DNA of 64,000 bases from Haemaphysalis longicornis (GCA_013339765.2 CM023457.1:53097745-53161744), one strand, 5' to 3'; positions 1-13,855 are shown, numbered from the stretch's first letter. Notes: a model not told the origin generated them from the sequence alone. Made by a program: numbers and translations.

Positions 1-2277
1 GGTCGGAGGGAACATCCGGGAAGGCTGTGCGGGTCACGAACCCCGACGACGTAGTCTCGAGAAGGATGACTGAGATATGTTGGAGCAAGCAACTAGGGAG
101 GAGGCCAGTGAGGAAGATAACGGAACCGGGCATTCCGGACAAGGTGACAACCGCACAATCATTTGATCCCCCGTCGTGCGGCACCGTTATAGACGGCCAT
201 TCTTACACTCTTCCTGCGCCGGTGTTCCAGCACGTGCACGATGCTGCCACCTGGTGAACTTCCGACACACTTCTGGAAACACGTCTACCACGGCTCCTGG
301 CGAATTGTTCGCCTTTTTCGCTACGCAATTCAGGCTTTTCAATTGAACTCGCGTTCCTAGAATGGTACAGAACTCTCGCGCAATTAAAATTCTCGGGAGA
401 AAGTGCCGTATTATTGTACGCAACAACCCCCCCCCCCCCCCCCACTTCGCTTGGCAGGTGTAACTTCGTGAAAATAAAAATTCGATCCCAAAAGCGCTGA
501 CTCTACACCTGGACAATAACGCGCCAGCCAACAGCGGACGTATCACTTCCTAATTCTGGTTTGGTTGCGCTGGAAATCAAACAAGAATATATCCCCCCCC
601 CCCTAAAGAAAAAAGAACAAGAAAAAAAAAAACGTTTCCCCCTTCGAGTAGAACGAAGCGGCTCGCTTTGAAGCCCCCGCTAAACTAACTCCGGCTGTCA
701 CAAAGAACGATCTGTTCAGCTCAGCCATAAGGAGAGTGGCATTACTATTTTTTTCTTTCCGGCGTTCACATCGGCGCCGTTTCAAATGCAGATACTGTTA
801 CAAAACGCGCACAAGGCCAGAAAGAAAACAAATGATGACCCAACAAACGTACGACCTCCACACTCCAGCGCATCTCCAATGAACCCAGTGAAGTTTATTT
901 CCACGCACATAACCCCCGAATACCCTCACCCTCCCCCACTCCCTTTCCACACTCTTCAAATCCTGACGTTTGCCCTTTCCACGGAGAACCCCCTCCCCCA
1001 TCAAAATCCCCAATTCCTCGCAACACTTGCACGCAATGCAAATACAGTCAACGGAGGCGAAAACTGCACCAAGAAGTGGCAGATGAGAAGATGCGGACTG
1101 TAAAAAAAAATGATCAAAAAGACGGTGCAGGTAAGCAGAAACGTGGGGGCAAGAGAGGATGAAAAGCCTCGGGGGAAAGCGTCTCAGAAACGGAAACCAT
1201 AGACTACTCGCGCGGAGGAAGAGAGCGAAAGAAGAGAGATATGGGGGAGAGAGGGAAGGCCCGGTTTATTGACCTTTGCCACGAAATTTGTATGCCAGAG
1301 TCGTCAGCGGCGACTTACTGCCGCACACTGTGTGCCATGCCCTTCCCGGCGAGGCCGGCTGGCTCCGGGGAGGAGGGGTCGCGGGTGGACCGGGTGAACT
1401 CTCAAAGATGACCCGCTCACCTCTCCCCTCTCTCTCTTCCACTGCCATATTTACCCTCCCACTGGGCCCCTCTCACTCCTTCTCCTCTCCCCCGATCGCA
1501 ATATTCTTTCTCTCTCTCTCTCGCTCACTCTCACACATGCGCCACTTCAGCGCTCGTATTATACTACAATCCGGGCCACGCCGTTGATAGCCTCTCGTGT
1601 ATGGACAACGTGCGCGCTCTGCAGCTCATATACGCGCTCGGCCTCCGGACAACGGCGATCTGTTTCGCTCTTTACTTAGCAACATCACCGCCGTTATCGT
1701 TCTCTTTCATTTCTTTCTCGGATATACGTCGCAAATCACCGCCCCGCCCTGTTCCAGGAATAAGGCAACGATCGGCAGCGAAGGAACCCGCGCACACCGA
1801 CGCGTTGCGCGCGTGCAAAACGTGTACGCTTCAAAAAAGCCTCTTTGTTGGCCCACGTTTCGGCGGGAGTCCGGCGTAGGCCCTGAAGAGGTGGAATTTC
1901 CGCCCGATAGTTTTAACCGACTGTCTGGGGAGCTCTCGTTTGGTTTGTTCGTCTCTCTTCATCGGGTGCTTCTTCAACCGCCGAGGGCACTTGTCTCAGA
2001 AACAACTGTCTCCGAGAGCGGCTTCCTTGGAGCACGAGAGTTCTGCGACGGCCATTTGAAGCTCCATTCTCGGGCTTCACTAATGCGTAGCGTTGTGCGC
2101 CCCCGACACCTGAGAACACGAGCGCGCGCAAGGAGCTGACAGCGGCCACGCGAAGGAGGCGGTCCCCCTAGAGTAGGGAGGAGAACGGAGCTATGTGGAG
2201 TGTGACCGCGACGGATGGCGGTCGAGCGCGTTGAGACCCGTGCTGCGTCTCAGAGGTCCTCCACTGAGGACCACTGC

Positions 2278-2278
<1 letters not shown>
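1..2278. other. Unannotated CpG-rich stretch
   Basis: I recognise no gene. Visible structure is limited to a C14 run at 430-443, a second C run near 595-603 followed by an A-rich tract, and a pyrimidine-rich zone at about 1400-1540. Several overlapping open frames exist on both strands (for example 1597-2139 on the plus strand), but they carry no recognisable domain and are what CpG-rich, stop-poor DNA produces by chance. An exon of an unrecognised gene cannot be excluded. Confidence 0.5.
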
Positions 2279-2352
<74 letters not shown>

Positions 2353-2368
2353 TATATATATATATATA
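2279..2368. repeat. (TA)n microsatellite, probable SINE tail
   Basis: About 90 bases of alternating TA with a few phase slips. It directly abuts the 3' end of a minus-strand tRNA-derived SINE at 2369-2531, which suggests it is the element's tail rather than an independent microsatellite. The same tail-body-head order recurs at 50397-50683. Confidence 0.9.
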
Positions 2369-2531
2369 ACACAGAAATAAGGGTTGGCAGTCGAGAAAAC
2401 CTCGGAAAGCAAAGGGGAGGATGTGGTAGATCATTGAAACAGATTAAGAATTTGGAAAGAAAGAAAGTGAAGAAAAATGCCCGCCAGGTGGATCCGAACC
2501 CACGACCTCCGGAATACCGGTCTGGTGCGAT
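2369..2531 (-). mobile_element. tRNA-derived SINE with (TA)n tail, head truncated
   Basis: Read on the minus strand, the tRNA-like segment carries a B box, GGTTCGGATCC, followed by an acceptor-like end at 2478. A body of about 105 bp and the (TA)n tail follow. The A-box half is missing because the copy stops at the centre of the palindrome at 2532. The body shares short blocks with the copy at 50487-50612 (a cagaaa block, then ggcagtc, then a purine-rich aaagg segment), so I place both in one diverged family. It needs LINE machinery in trans and encodes no protein. Confidence 0.65.
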
Positions 2532-2587
2532 TATCGCACCAGACCGGTATTCTGGAGGTCGTGGGTTCGGATCCCACCTGGCGGGCA
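2478..2587. repeat. Near-perfect palindrome of tRNA-like halves
   Basis: The two 54-bp arms mirror each other about position 2532 with a three-base centre (TTA). Each is the 3' half of the same tRNA-like SINE head. The arms differ by one inserted G near 2565 (GTGGATCC against GTGGGATCC) and one base near 2511. Such a hairpin could be a true inverted duplication or a fold-back artefact from library preparation. The degraded sequence immediately downstream favours the artefact. Confidence 0.9.
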
Positions 2588-3480
2588 TTTTTTTCATTCC
2601 CCCAAAAATTCAATTTTTTCAATGAACCACTTTTTCCCCGAGGTTTCTCGAGCCCCTTTTGGTATTTAACGGCCCCCATTTAAACAAAACCTATAAAAAA
2701 AAAAATAAGATTTTAGAAAAAAAATTTTATTAATTAAAAATTATCCGGTCGAAAAATTTCCGACACGGGAATTTTTAACCAACCAATTTCCCCGAAAATT
2801 TGGGTGTAAAGTTGGATTCAGTTTTTAAACCATTTTCCCCTTTTGGTATATAACCCCCATGGAATTTTCGCTCGCTCCCCCCGATTGGTTGGGTTGTGGG
2901 GCCCCCAGCGCTACTTCGAATATCCCCAACCGGGAATTTGTTGCCCGGGCCCCCCCCCCGCCTAGGGGCGGCCCGGCCATGCACCGGGGCCAACCCGCCC
3001 CGGGTGTAGAAAAGGGGTCCCCCTCTTTTTTTTTTTACGGCCCTTTCCCCCGGGGTTTGGGAAAAATTTTGTTTTCCTCGGGCTGCTTCCCCGTCCGGAG
3101 GAAAGGCCAAGGACTTTCGGCGGTCCCTTTCTTTTGGGGTTTTTGCTTTTTTTTTCCCCTTTCGGGGCCCTGTTTTTTGGGCCCCAGCGTTTTGGGTTCC
3201 TCGGGCCTTGGTTGTTACCTTTTCCTGGGGTCCTTTCCTTTCCGGGTTTTTTTTGGGCGCTACTGTGGAAGTTTCCGACAGCCTCGAGAAGATCGAGCCG
3301 CGTCTTTCTCCAGCGAAGGAGCGATCAGCGGTTTTCCACGAAGATAAGCGTCCCTTGGTGGGAGGCGGACTATGTAGTGTATTCGCGAATGCGTCGACGG
3401 TATGTGATCGTCCGCTCTCAGAGGTCTCAGAGACCATTATTTTATATCGAATTTTAATATATCGATACTATATATAGCGA
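2588..3480. other. Homopolymer-rich, probably low-quality fold-back sequence
   Basis: Composition changes abruptly: runs of C, G, T and A dominate and ordinary tick-like sequence disappears. Bases 2586-2665 align, with gaps, to the reverse complement of about 2395-2477; shared blocks in order are TTTCAATGA, then CCGAGG, then TTTCTCGA. Bases 3280-3450 align in direct orientation to about 2110-2290, with shared blocks CCGACA, GGGAGG, CTATGT, GTGT and CTCAGAGGTC before an AT-rich end. The simplest reading is one stretch read forward, back and forward again at low accuracy. Open frames here should not be treated as genes. Confidence 0.65.
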
Positions 3481-5390
3481 TTTATATAATATATCCGTTA
3501 TATATATACCGGATTACTCATTCAAAGGATCTCCCTGTCACCTGGAGCAGGGAGTGGGGAAAGGGGGCTGCCTCAACCTCAACACCACACTACCGCAAAC
3601 ACCGGCGAAGGTAATGCATAGCGCTAAAACGGGTTTCAAAACACGTCTTTTTTACCCCTTTGTTCCAAAGAAAACCTACGCCGTCCCTATAATACATCCG
3701 CAACCCCCGCACCGACAGCACATAGAGAGAGCTCGTTCGCTCGAGGGCGATACGGATCCTCTTTCAATCGGGGTCAGCGCCAAAAGCAAAGGCGCACACA
3801 CACACACATCGTCATCGCCGTTGGTCGCTAACGCGAGGCGCGCGCCCAGCGAAGCCCCCACGCGCATCGCGTACAATACGTACACACGCACGCGCGCGCA
3901 TGCACAACACTGCAGTACACGGGCGGCGACACCAAACACGACCCGGCGACCCGGATTCTACCTCTGCGCGCGCGAGACGGGCAGCGCAGCCTGGCGGCGC
4001 ATATACGAGCGAGCCGAGCCCGCAGCACTCCGGTTTCGCTCCTATTTACATTTCCCCGCCCGAGTAAGAAGCAAAAGAAAGAAAGCGCGCAACGGAAGCT
4101 CTCGCATTAGCTCGAAAACAAGAAGAAAGAGGTACGCGGAGGACTCGGGCTGCGGGTGTATAGCCGCTGCTGAGCGCTTTTTTTTTTTTTTAATAAAGTG
4201 TATATTGCGTTGCCGAGGATTTACGCGGTAACAACCAAAACCCAAAGATGAAAATGAGGCCCGCGTTACGTCGGCGCAACCGCTTTGGTTCGTGTTTTGA
4301 TAAGCGGCTGCGCTTTGATGTTCCCACGGAGCCCAGAATCGAGTGAGGAGAAAAAAAAAAACAGAAACCTACGCTTGGGCGTAGTTTTTACCGAGGGCGG
4401 GACTTTTTCTCTGACCACACGGCGCACATTCTGTTCGCCCCAATAAACAAGAACGCATCGAAAATAAAAACAAGAAACTGCCCTTGCACGTTGCTAACGC
4501 GGCACCCGAGCATTTTCAGCGGCCAGCGAGAACCGATAAGCATGCCGGCAGGTGAAGTGGGCGAGCCTTTTGTGATCTATACGCAGCATAGGCGAGCAGT
4601 GCGCGAGTTTCGAGTGCATCCTTGTATGCATGCAGGACGCGGGGATGGAAACAAGCTTCTTTCGGCAGCCTCGGACCCCGGACATAAACTCGATGCCCGC
4701 ATGACCCCGGAGATCGGATCTTGTGCGATTCGTGCGACTGCCCACAGGCGCCCTTTTCCGACGAAGACCGCCGTATCGAGTTATCGCTCGTAACTCTCCG
4801 CAAATACGGGCCCCGAAACCGGCGAACGATCGTCCGTTCGATTACCCAGTTATATACCGCCGGCGAGCGGCCAATGCCCGCGCTATGTAAACAAACGCGC
4901 AGAAACGGATCCGATTTGCAAACCCGGTACGAGTTCGTCTAGTTTCTCCCCCATTTCCGTCCCGCCCTTTTTGGGTGGCCTGGCAAGTCCGGTAAACGCG
5001 CTTTTAACGCTGCAGACGCCGAACTCCCTGACGGGAATTGTGTACGCCCCAAATTATCCAATCCGCGTACATGTCGGTCGGGTGACCGAGGTCGCAATCT
5101 CGAAATTCCGGGTTTAGAGGAATTTCAAAGAGGGACTGTTTTAAACTGGAGTACGGTCTCGTTTCTGGGCTGACCGCTACGGCGGCCGAGGGAAGTTCCA
5201 AAGGCGGAAATCCGCCGTGTCAGGCGCTGGACGCACTGTTCACGGACGGTATAGCTGAGATCAAGAAATATTTGCTCCCTACGGTGCAGCAGTCTTTGTG
5301 TATAAGCTGCTTTTATAAAGCGCAGGTAAAGGAAAATGTATTCTCTTAACATCACTTCGGGGTTGTAAGCATTCTCAAAAAATAATAATA
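3481..5390. other. Unannotated CpG-rich stretch
   Basis: I see no recognisable gene. An AT-rich tract lies at 3448-3515 and a CA/CG-rich zone at about 3790-3910. Plus and minus open frames here are short and low in complexity, with no domain. The sequence looks single-copy within this window. Confidence 0.45.
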
Positions 5391-5870
5391 AAGACTGAAG
5401 CCGATAGGGTCCACTAAACCCGTCTCATTCATGTCATACGGGAGCGCTAAAGGTTTGGTTGAACTTACTCTCTACTAGGCTCACTAAAAGGTTTCAAAGT
5501 AAACTGAGGACGACTCAGCGAGCAGTGGAACGGAAGATGATGGGTGTAACGTTAAGGGACAGCAAGAGAGTGGAGTCGGTCAGGGAGCAAACGCGTGTTA
5601 AAGACATATTCGTAGAAATTAAGAAGAAGAAATGGGCAGGGCATGTAATGCGAAGGCAAGATAACCGTTGGTCATTAAGGGTAACAGAGTGGATCCCTAG
5701 AGAAGGCAAGCGCGGCAGGGGGCGGCAGAAAGTTAGGTGGGCAGATGAGATCGAGACGTTTGCGGGGATAAATTGGTCGCAGTTAGCACAGGACTCGTAT
5801 AATTGGAGATTAATGGGAGAGGACTTGGCCCTGCAGTGGCCGCAGTAGACGGGCTGATGATGATGATGAC
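5391..5870 (+). mobile_element. RTE-type LINE, 3' end of the reverse transcriptase ORF
   Basis: A frame open from 5459 to 5848 encodes the C-terminal tail typical of RTE-clade endonuclease-reverse transcriptases, including LRTTQRAVERKMMGVTLRD, AGHVMRRQDNRWSLRVTEW and a closing W-x-DE-x-E-x-F segment. Just upstream, at about 5432-5455, a TYGS-like remnant lies in another frame, so a frameshift separates it from the main frame. The palm domain with its catalytic aspartates and the endonuclease are absent: the copy is strongly 5' truncated. After the stop comes a TGATGATGATGATGAC tail, as is usual for RTE elements. It is a dead fragment. Confidence 0.88.
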
Positions 5871-5882
5871 TCGATTCCCACT

Positions 5883-5940
5883 CGAAAAAAGAAAGAAAGA
5901 AAGAGAAGAGAGAGAGAAAGAGAGAGGAGGAGAGAGAGCC
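5883..5940. repeat. Purine-rich (GAAA)n/(GA)n tract
   Basis: A degenerate GAAA then GA repeat, starting 13 bases after the TGATGA tail of the RTE-type LINE. It may have grown from that tail or be independent. Confidence 0.8.
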
Positions 5941-7660
5941 ACAAGCTCTCCCGGGACTTTTCGGAAGTACCGCAAAAAATGAACGTCCGCATACTCCGCG
6001 ATGCCCGGTCAGTGGAGTCCCAGAAGGCCTGCACTGGTGTCCCGGGGGTCCCTTTGCGGGCGCTTGCTGCGTCTAAGCTGAAAGCAGCTTCTACAGAGAA
6101 AGCGAGTGGCAGCGATTCGGCCGCATCGCGCGAAAGCGGCCTTGCCTCCCTCTGGCGGCACGACCACACCTAACACAAAAGGGTTCCGGAGAGCCGGGCG
6201 ATGGATGCGCGCAAAGCGACGCTCATCAAGTCCCGCGGGACCACGGAAGAGAAACCGCGCTACACACGCGACGACGAGCACTAAATAACGTTACGTGCGA
6301 CAGCATTCTGCTGTGGCGGCGGCCAGGAAAAGACGCCGTGTCCGGTTCGTGGGAATCGCGTCAACGGGCCAGTGTCGTTGCCTTCCCGTGCCCCCCCCCC
6401 CCCGAGGGACGGCGCCCGGAGTGCGCAGCCTGCGGGAACGGTCGGGCATCGCTGCAATCACCATAGCGTTCTTCTCCTGCTTGGCTTGGCTTGTCACGCG
6501 GATTCTTTTCGCGCTTGAAGCCAAAATCAACAAGAAATCGCAACACCTTGTTCTTGTTCGTCTTGCAAGAAGCTTCTAAATAATCGTCGACGAATCTTCT
6601 GGAGCGCCACCTTTGTATTGATAAAACAACTTTAAACAATCTTTTGCAATATTGTTGTCTTTTTTTTTTTTTACAGCCACAGGCAACTTTTCAACCTGTT
6701 CAAGAGCCATGGCAAGGACAAGCGGAACGTTCCTGCGTTTACTACCCGGTACATAACGAAACCCTTGCTGAAGCGCGGCTCGCCTACACACTGCAGCGCC
6801 GATCTACCTCTAGTATACATTTATATGGCGCTCTATAGCACTCTGTTATGGCGCTCTATTAACCTCTAGCGCTTATATATGGCGCTCTATGCGGTGGGAC
6901 GGATGGCAGGAGACGAGAGGTGTGCCACACGGGAGAGGAGGTGTGTGGACTGACACCCGGTAGTCAACTGCAGTTTTGGTGCACCCTAGGAGCGGCAACT
7001 GACAACTGATAATGTGAGTAAAGACGGTTTTTACCGGAACAACTGCACCGGGCCCGTCCGCAGGTTGCAAGGCTGATCTCTGAGATCAACTGTCCGAGCA
7101 GAGCCCTTTTAACGTGGCTGCCCCTCTACACCCCTTCTCACTTTCTGAGATATCACGCAATTCCATCACCATGACGCGAAAACCCTCCCACGTCCCTACG
7201 CCATACTCATTGAAAGCCAAGAAACCACACAAGACGAACAGAGTGATGTTACTTTTTTACAGCGATAGCTCAAACGGAACAGTCCCAAGGTTTCACCCTG
7301 GCGTGCGTATGCGCCGAATGCCTGTAAATGGTGTTTCACTGCAAGTAGACATACAATAAGGGAAAGCCAACTTCCTGAAAGCGTGCATGGTATGAGGGAT
7401 TTGCAAAGACGATGGTTACGAGCCTCACAATTACGGCTGCTGCGCTCTGCTTTAAGATCACGCTTGGCGCTCATAGAAGGCTCGGGAGACGAGGGCTGAG
7501 CGTCGCTTGAAGTTCGCGAAGCTGAGGGACTCTGTTTTTAAGAGTAAGAACAACGAATTCACGCAACTAGACAGCTAAAGCGTTTAGGTATCTAAAGCAT
7601 GGTGATGCAGTGGCCAAGAAAAACCAGAAGGCGACCGACAGGCAACATAACAAATAAGAT
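5941..7660. other. Unannotated stretch with a possible small exon
   Basis: CpG-rich at first, with a C14 run near 6392-6405. A strong polypyrimidine tract ending in ACAG at 6676 precedes a short open segment (see findings). No gene is otherwise recognisable. The 7060-7660 part holds only short open frames without domains. Confidence 0.4.
6824..6890. repeat. Three copies of TATGGCGCTCTAT
   Basis: The 13-mer occurs at 6824-6836, 6847-6859 and 6878-6890, with start-to-start spacing of 23 and 31 bases. The identity is exact, but the spacing is irregular, so this is a short direct-repeat cluster rather than a strict tandem array. Confidence 0.85.
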
Positions 7661-7895
7661 TTGATTGATTGTGGGCTTTAACGCGCCGACGCTCCTCAGG
7701 CGATGATGCGCGCCGTAGTGGAGGGCGCCGGATTAATTTCGACCGCCTGGGGATCTCTAAACGTGCGCCGAAATCTCGAACACACGGGCGTTTTCGCTTT
7801 TCGCCTCCATCAGAAGAGCGGCCGCCGCGGCCGGGAATCGAACCCGCGTCTTCGTGCTCAGCAGCGCAACGCCTTAGCCACAGAGCCACCGCGGA
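7661..7895 (-). mobile_element. Ruka-like tRNA-derived SINE
   Basis: On the minus strand this begins with a tRNA-like head: an A-box-like region near 7880-7891 and a B box, the complement of GGGAATCGAACCC, near 7832-7844. The family's body follows, with the complements of GGATTAATTTCGACC, GGGGATCT and CGCCTCCATCAGAA, and it ends in an (ATCA)n-like tail at 7661. The flanks AACATAACAAATAAGA and AACCTAACCAATATGA are an imperfect target duplication, suggesting an old insertion. Name assigned by resemblance to the published ixodid SINE, without a database check. Confidence 0.85.
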
Positions 7896-8999
7896 GGGTA
7901 ACCTAACCAATATGACGCGGAGCAGCAAGAAACAAATGGACGGAGGGAAAAAAAAAGGAACCAAAAACGTCGTCACAGCCGTACAGGGCGAAGAACATCG
8001 ATATCAGAAAGGGAATATCTATGCTAATTTCAAGGACAGTTATTCGCTTTTGAGACTAGGGGAGGTTGCCTGAGAACGAAGAGCTCTGCGGTGAAGTATA
8101 CCCAAATTGATGGGCCACGCGTGGTCTGCAGATAGCAAGCAAACTATTCGATACGTTGCGTTGAAATGTGATTGTTTCCGCGAAAATTCATCCCCAAAAA
8201 AAGAAGAAACAACGTTGGACAGTTCAGACAACTCTACCGAGTTCCGCTTACCACTTGCAATTAGTTCGCAGAGTTGCAAACCTTCGGTAATTCCCGCCCG
8301 CGGCGAATATACAGTAATTAACGACCTCCATTGGTATGAATTACTCCAGGTATGGGCAATTTTTCTTGCATCCAATTAATTCTTTCTGTGTCCTTTTTTT
8401 TCTCATTACCATCGAAACCGGGGTTCAGACGCTGGACAAGATATCCGCGAAATCAACAGGGGCGTCTGCATTTCTGTCTCGATAATTTGAGCGGCTCGCA
8501 CGAGCAGGATGTCGACGGGTAAGCGTTTTGTGTCGAATTTTTCGCGACGTGAATTTCCACTCGAGATTTTTCAAAATTCCCTCGTCGGAGTGTGTTTGTG
8601 TGGTGCAGTCTGGCACAATCATTTCCTACTGAGCACATCACTCGCGATAGCGGATTCCTAGTGTCTCAAGGCCGCGTTGACTTGCGCAATAAGATGACGC
8701 ATGAAACGTATTATTGCACAATGGAAAAGTTACAATCGCGCTTGCAGTGACACCGACAATGATTGTGCCACGATAGTCACGGCGATATCGGCACGCGGCA
8801 AAGATATCGGCAGTGACTGCATGCAGCGAAAGCGACACGAAAACAACAGTAAGGGATTTGAAGAGGAGAACGCCCATTGAGATGCGCAAACCATGTTTGC
8901 ATTCAGCTTGGCTGCGCAGCTCAACGCACGGACACAGACTTAATATGATAATTAGCCTGATAAGTTATCGTTCTTTTTTATATATACGAGATTAGTTTA
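7896..8999. other. Unannotated stretch, one protein-like open frame
   Basis: A plus-strand frame of 90 codons at 8107-8379 has a balanced amino-acid composition and a good splice-donor match (CAG/GTATGG) at 8350. I recognise no family. The remainder shows nothing beyond short chance frames. Confidence 0.35.
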
Positions 9000-9537
9000 A
9001 GGCGCCACGACGACAAAATACACGTGGGAAGAACTAACAATCGGCAGTTTACTCAGCTCAATTCCAGCCCTTGAAGACGTTTTTAACCCCCCCCCCCCCC
9101 AAAAAAAAAAAAATAATAAATAAATAAATAAAGAACATTCATATTCCGCGCTACACGACGCCAGGAGTGACGAAATAGGGGAAATGCTAAAAACTGAGCT
9201 CTGAACTTCACGTTCGCATTCAAGCGATAATATCGAACGAAAGTATAGAGGCACCGCTACAACCATACGGTCATGTTTCCTGAGGGGGGAGGGGGGGCTT
9301 TCGTCGGCAGCAGGCAATCTCCCAAACAGGTCCTTGTGACGCCATCAGGACCAGCCAAGTGACTAGCCACTGCTTCATCGGTTTTCCTTAATGCCTTACT
9401 TTGCTGTTGAGAGCCTGCGTTGAAATTGTCACCGGCCGTTCGATGGATTCTATGGAGCGGCCGTGAAATTGTCACATGGGGTCAAAGCCGTCTCTAAACG
9501 AACAAAACATATTTTGTCTTCATAGCCCCTTCAATTT
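9000..9537. mobile_element. MITE with imperfect TIRs (GAAGACAAAATA type)
   Basis: The left end carries GCCACGACGACAAAATACAC and the right end the complement of GGCTATGAAGACAAAATATG, giving a terminal inverted repeat of about 25 bp. The interior shares blocks with the copy at 54742-55151: the AAAATACACG start, a CGTTCGCATTC motif, CGGTCATGTTTC, and a TGACGCCATC or TAACGCCATC block. It has no coding capacity. A C14-A13 junction at 9088-9114 and an (AATA)n tract interrupt it. Confidence 0.65.
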
Positions 9538-12366
<2,829 letters not shown>

Positions 12367-12625
12367 CGTCTTTTGACGCCAATTACACGCCCATTCAGGC
12401 ATACTGGCGACACCATGACGCCGTAGCTTTCCCACAGTGAGAGCTCTCCTACGCGTGCTGCCGTTCTACACGCCTGCCGTCACGTGCACCTGTCAGGGCG
12501 CACGTCAGGCTAATTAGTGCTCCATTCTGCTGGGCTCTGCCGGGTTAGCGCTGTTCTTAGAGCACTCGGTCGCTGCCCGGGCCATCCGGGCACCAAATCC
12601 ACACGAACACAATTTGTTTCCTTTT

Positions 12626-13120
12626 AAATGCAGAGCATTTCTTTAACTCACGATGTCACCCGTTCTAGTTGTCCATCGTAGTCCGCACACCTCCCCTTAC
12701 ACTATATAAAAAAAAATACTTACCGGCGCCTGGTTTCGATCCCACGACCCTGCGGGCGGAACGCAAGGTACATGGTGCTCTACCCACTGCGCCACAAAGC
12801 CGACACAGAATGGAGGGCTACGAACGCGCCTTATATCCTTGACTCATTCAAACTACGTCAAGAAGCTGCTGATACAACGCATTCACTACCTGTGGGCGGA
12901 ACGCGAGGTACATGGTGCTCTTCCCACTGCGCCACAATAATCATACCCACCTGCTAATAAATGATGTCACGTGACCACGTAATTACGTCTCCTCATTTAA
13001 TTACAATACAACAACCAACAGCAACAAGTGCAACAACATTAACGTAACGCAAACTACTTAACGTCGTGCGCCCCCAGAAATGCTCTGCATTTGATCGTGC
13101 CCCTCGCGAGGGGGATGTTT
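12626..13120 (-). mobile_element. Dispersed repeat with inverted ends and a tRNA-like core
   Basis: The left end AAATGCAGAGCATTTCT (12626) and its exact 17-bp complement near 13078-13094 form inverted termini. Inside, 12724-12797 reads on the minus strand as a tRNA-like unit with A box TGGCGCAGTGGG and B box GGATCGAAAC. A partial second copy of that unit lies at 12893-12938. The homologous element at 53850-54215 shares the left end, the tRNA-like core and the following 90 bp. A perfect CCCCTCGCGAGGGG palindrome closes the right end. It encodes no protein; whether it is a SINE inside a MITE or one composite family is unclear. Confidence 0.7.
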
Positions 13121-13243
13121 AGTTTCCTGCCGCAGCAAGAACCAGGCGGCCTGCTGCGCAGTTTGTGGCGCATACCCACTTGGGGGATTGGCCAGGATCT
13201 TTGGTGATTTTTTTCTTCTTTAAGGCTTTATGGTATAAATACT

Positions 13244-13346
13244 GCCTTATTTGCAGCAGCGGCCTTTTTGTTATTGTTCCTATTGAGGGACAGCGACTAC
13301 GACTACGCTCGCCTTCTGCGTTTGATAAGGCATCTGAGGCTTTCGC
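13244..13346. repeat. 103-bp direct repeat, copy 1
   Basis: Identical base for base to 13853-13955. It begins GCCTTATTTGCAGCAGCGG and ends GAGGCTTTCGC. It stays open in one frame with an Arg/Ser/Ala-rich translation, but I recognise no family. The next bases begin a MITE that fills the space to copy 2. Confidence 0.97.
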
Positions 13347-13351
13347 CTTTA

Positions 13352-13855
13352 AAGGAGCCATGAAGACAAAATACAAGTTGGGTTTATTAGAAAGACTGCT
13401 TAGTCCCGATAACAATGATACCAATATCATCGCAATCTTCGAACAAATAACGGAGATATTGAAGAAAACGTGTGAAGCAGTCGCGACCCCCTAGCCAATT
13501 TCCCGCAACTTTTCTATGACGTCACGGAACCTTGTTTGTGCCATTGGCGGCCGCCTAACTGACCTGTCGCGACGAGGCATGACTGGACGTCTGTAATGGG
13601 GCCTCTAGTTCCATTGGACCGCATCACTTGAATGCTAACGTGCAGTTAACGCACTGAAAATTGTGTTTTATTGTTGGCCCGTATGACGTCATTCTTGCTC
13701 ATAACACGTCACTGTGGCGCAAAATATGAAAGTTTTTAAATGCTTCTTGCTTTTTTTTCGTTAAAAAACATCTTTCGTGGCTGTGATGGAGCTGAGCGAG
13801 ATACTGAATCCTAGTTCTTTCAAATTAAACGAATTTGTATTTTCTCTTCATGGCC
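13352..13855. mobile_element. MITE with TIRs (GAAGACAAAATACAA type)
   Basis: The left end is AGCCATGAAGACAAAATACA and the right end is the complement of GGCCATGAAGAGAAAATACA, about 24 bp with one or two mismatches. The interior block with AACAATGATACCAAT is shared with the fragment at 32860-33040, and a TGACGTCAC block follows in both. It is non-coding and lies exactly between the two 103-bp direct repeats. Confidence 0.75.

Noticed and set aside
2859..3347. 162-codon frame rich in Phe, Gly and Pro
   Set aside because: It lies in the homopolymer-rich, probably artefactual block.
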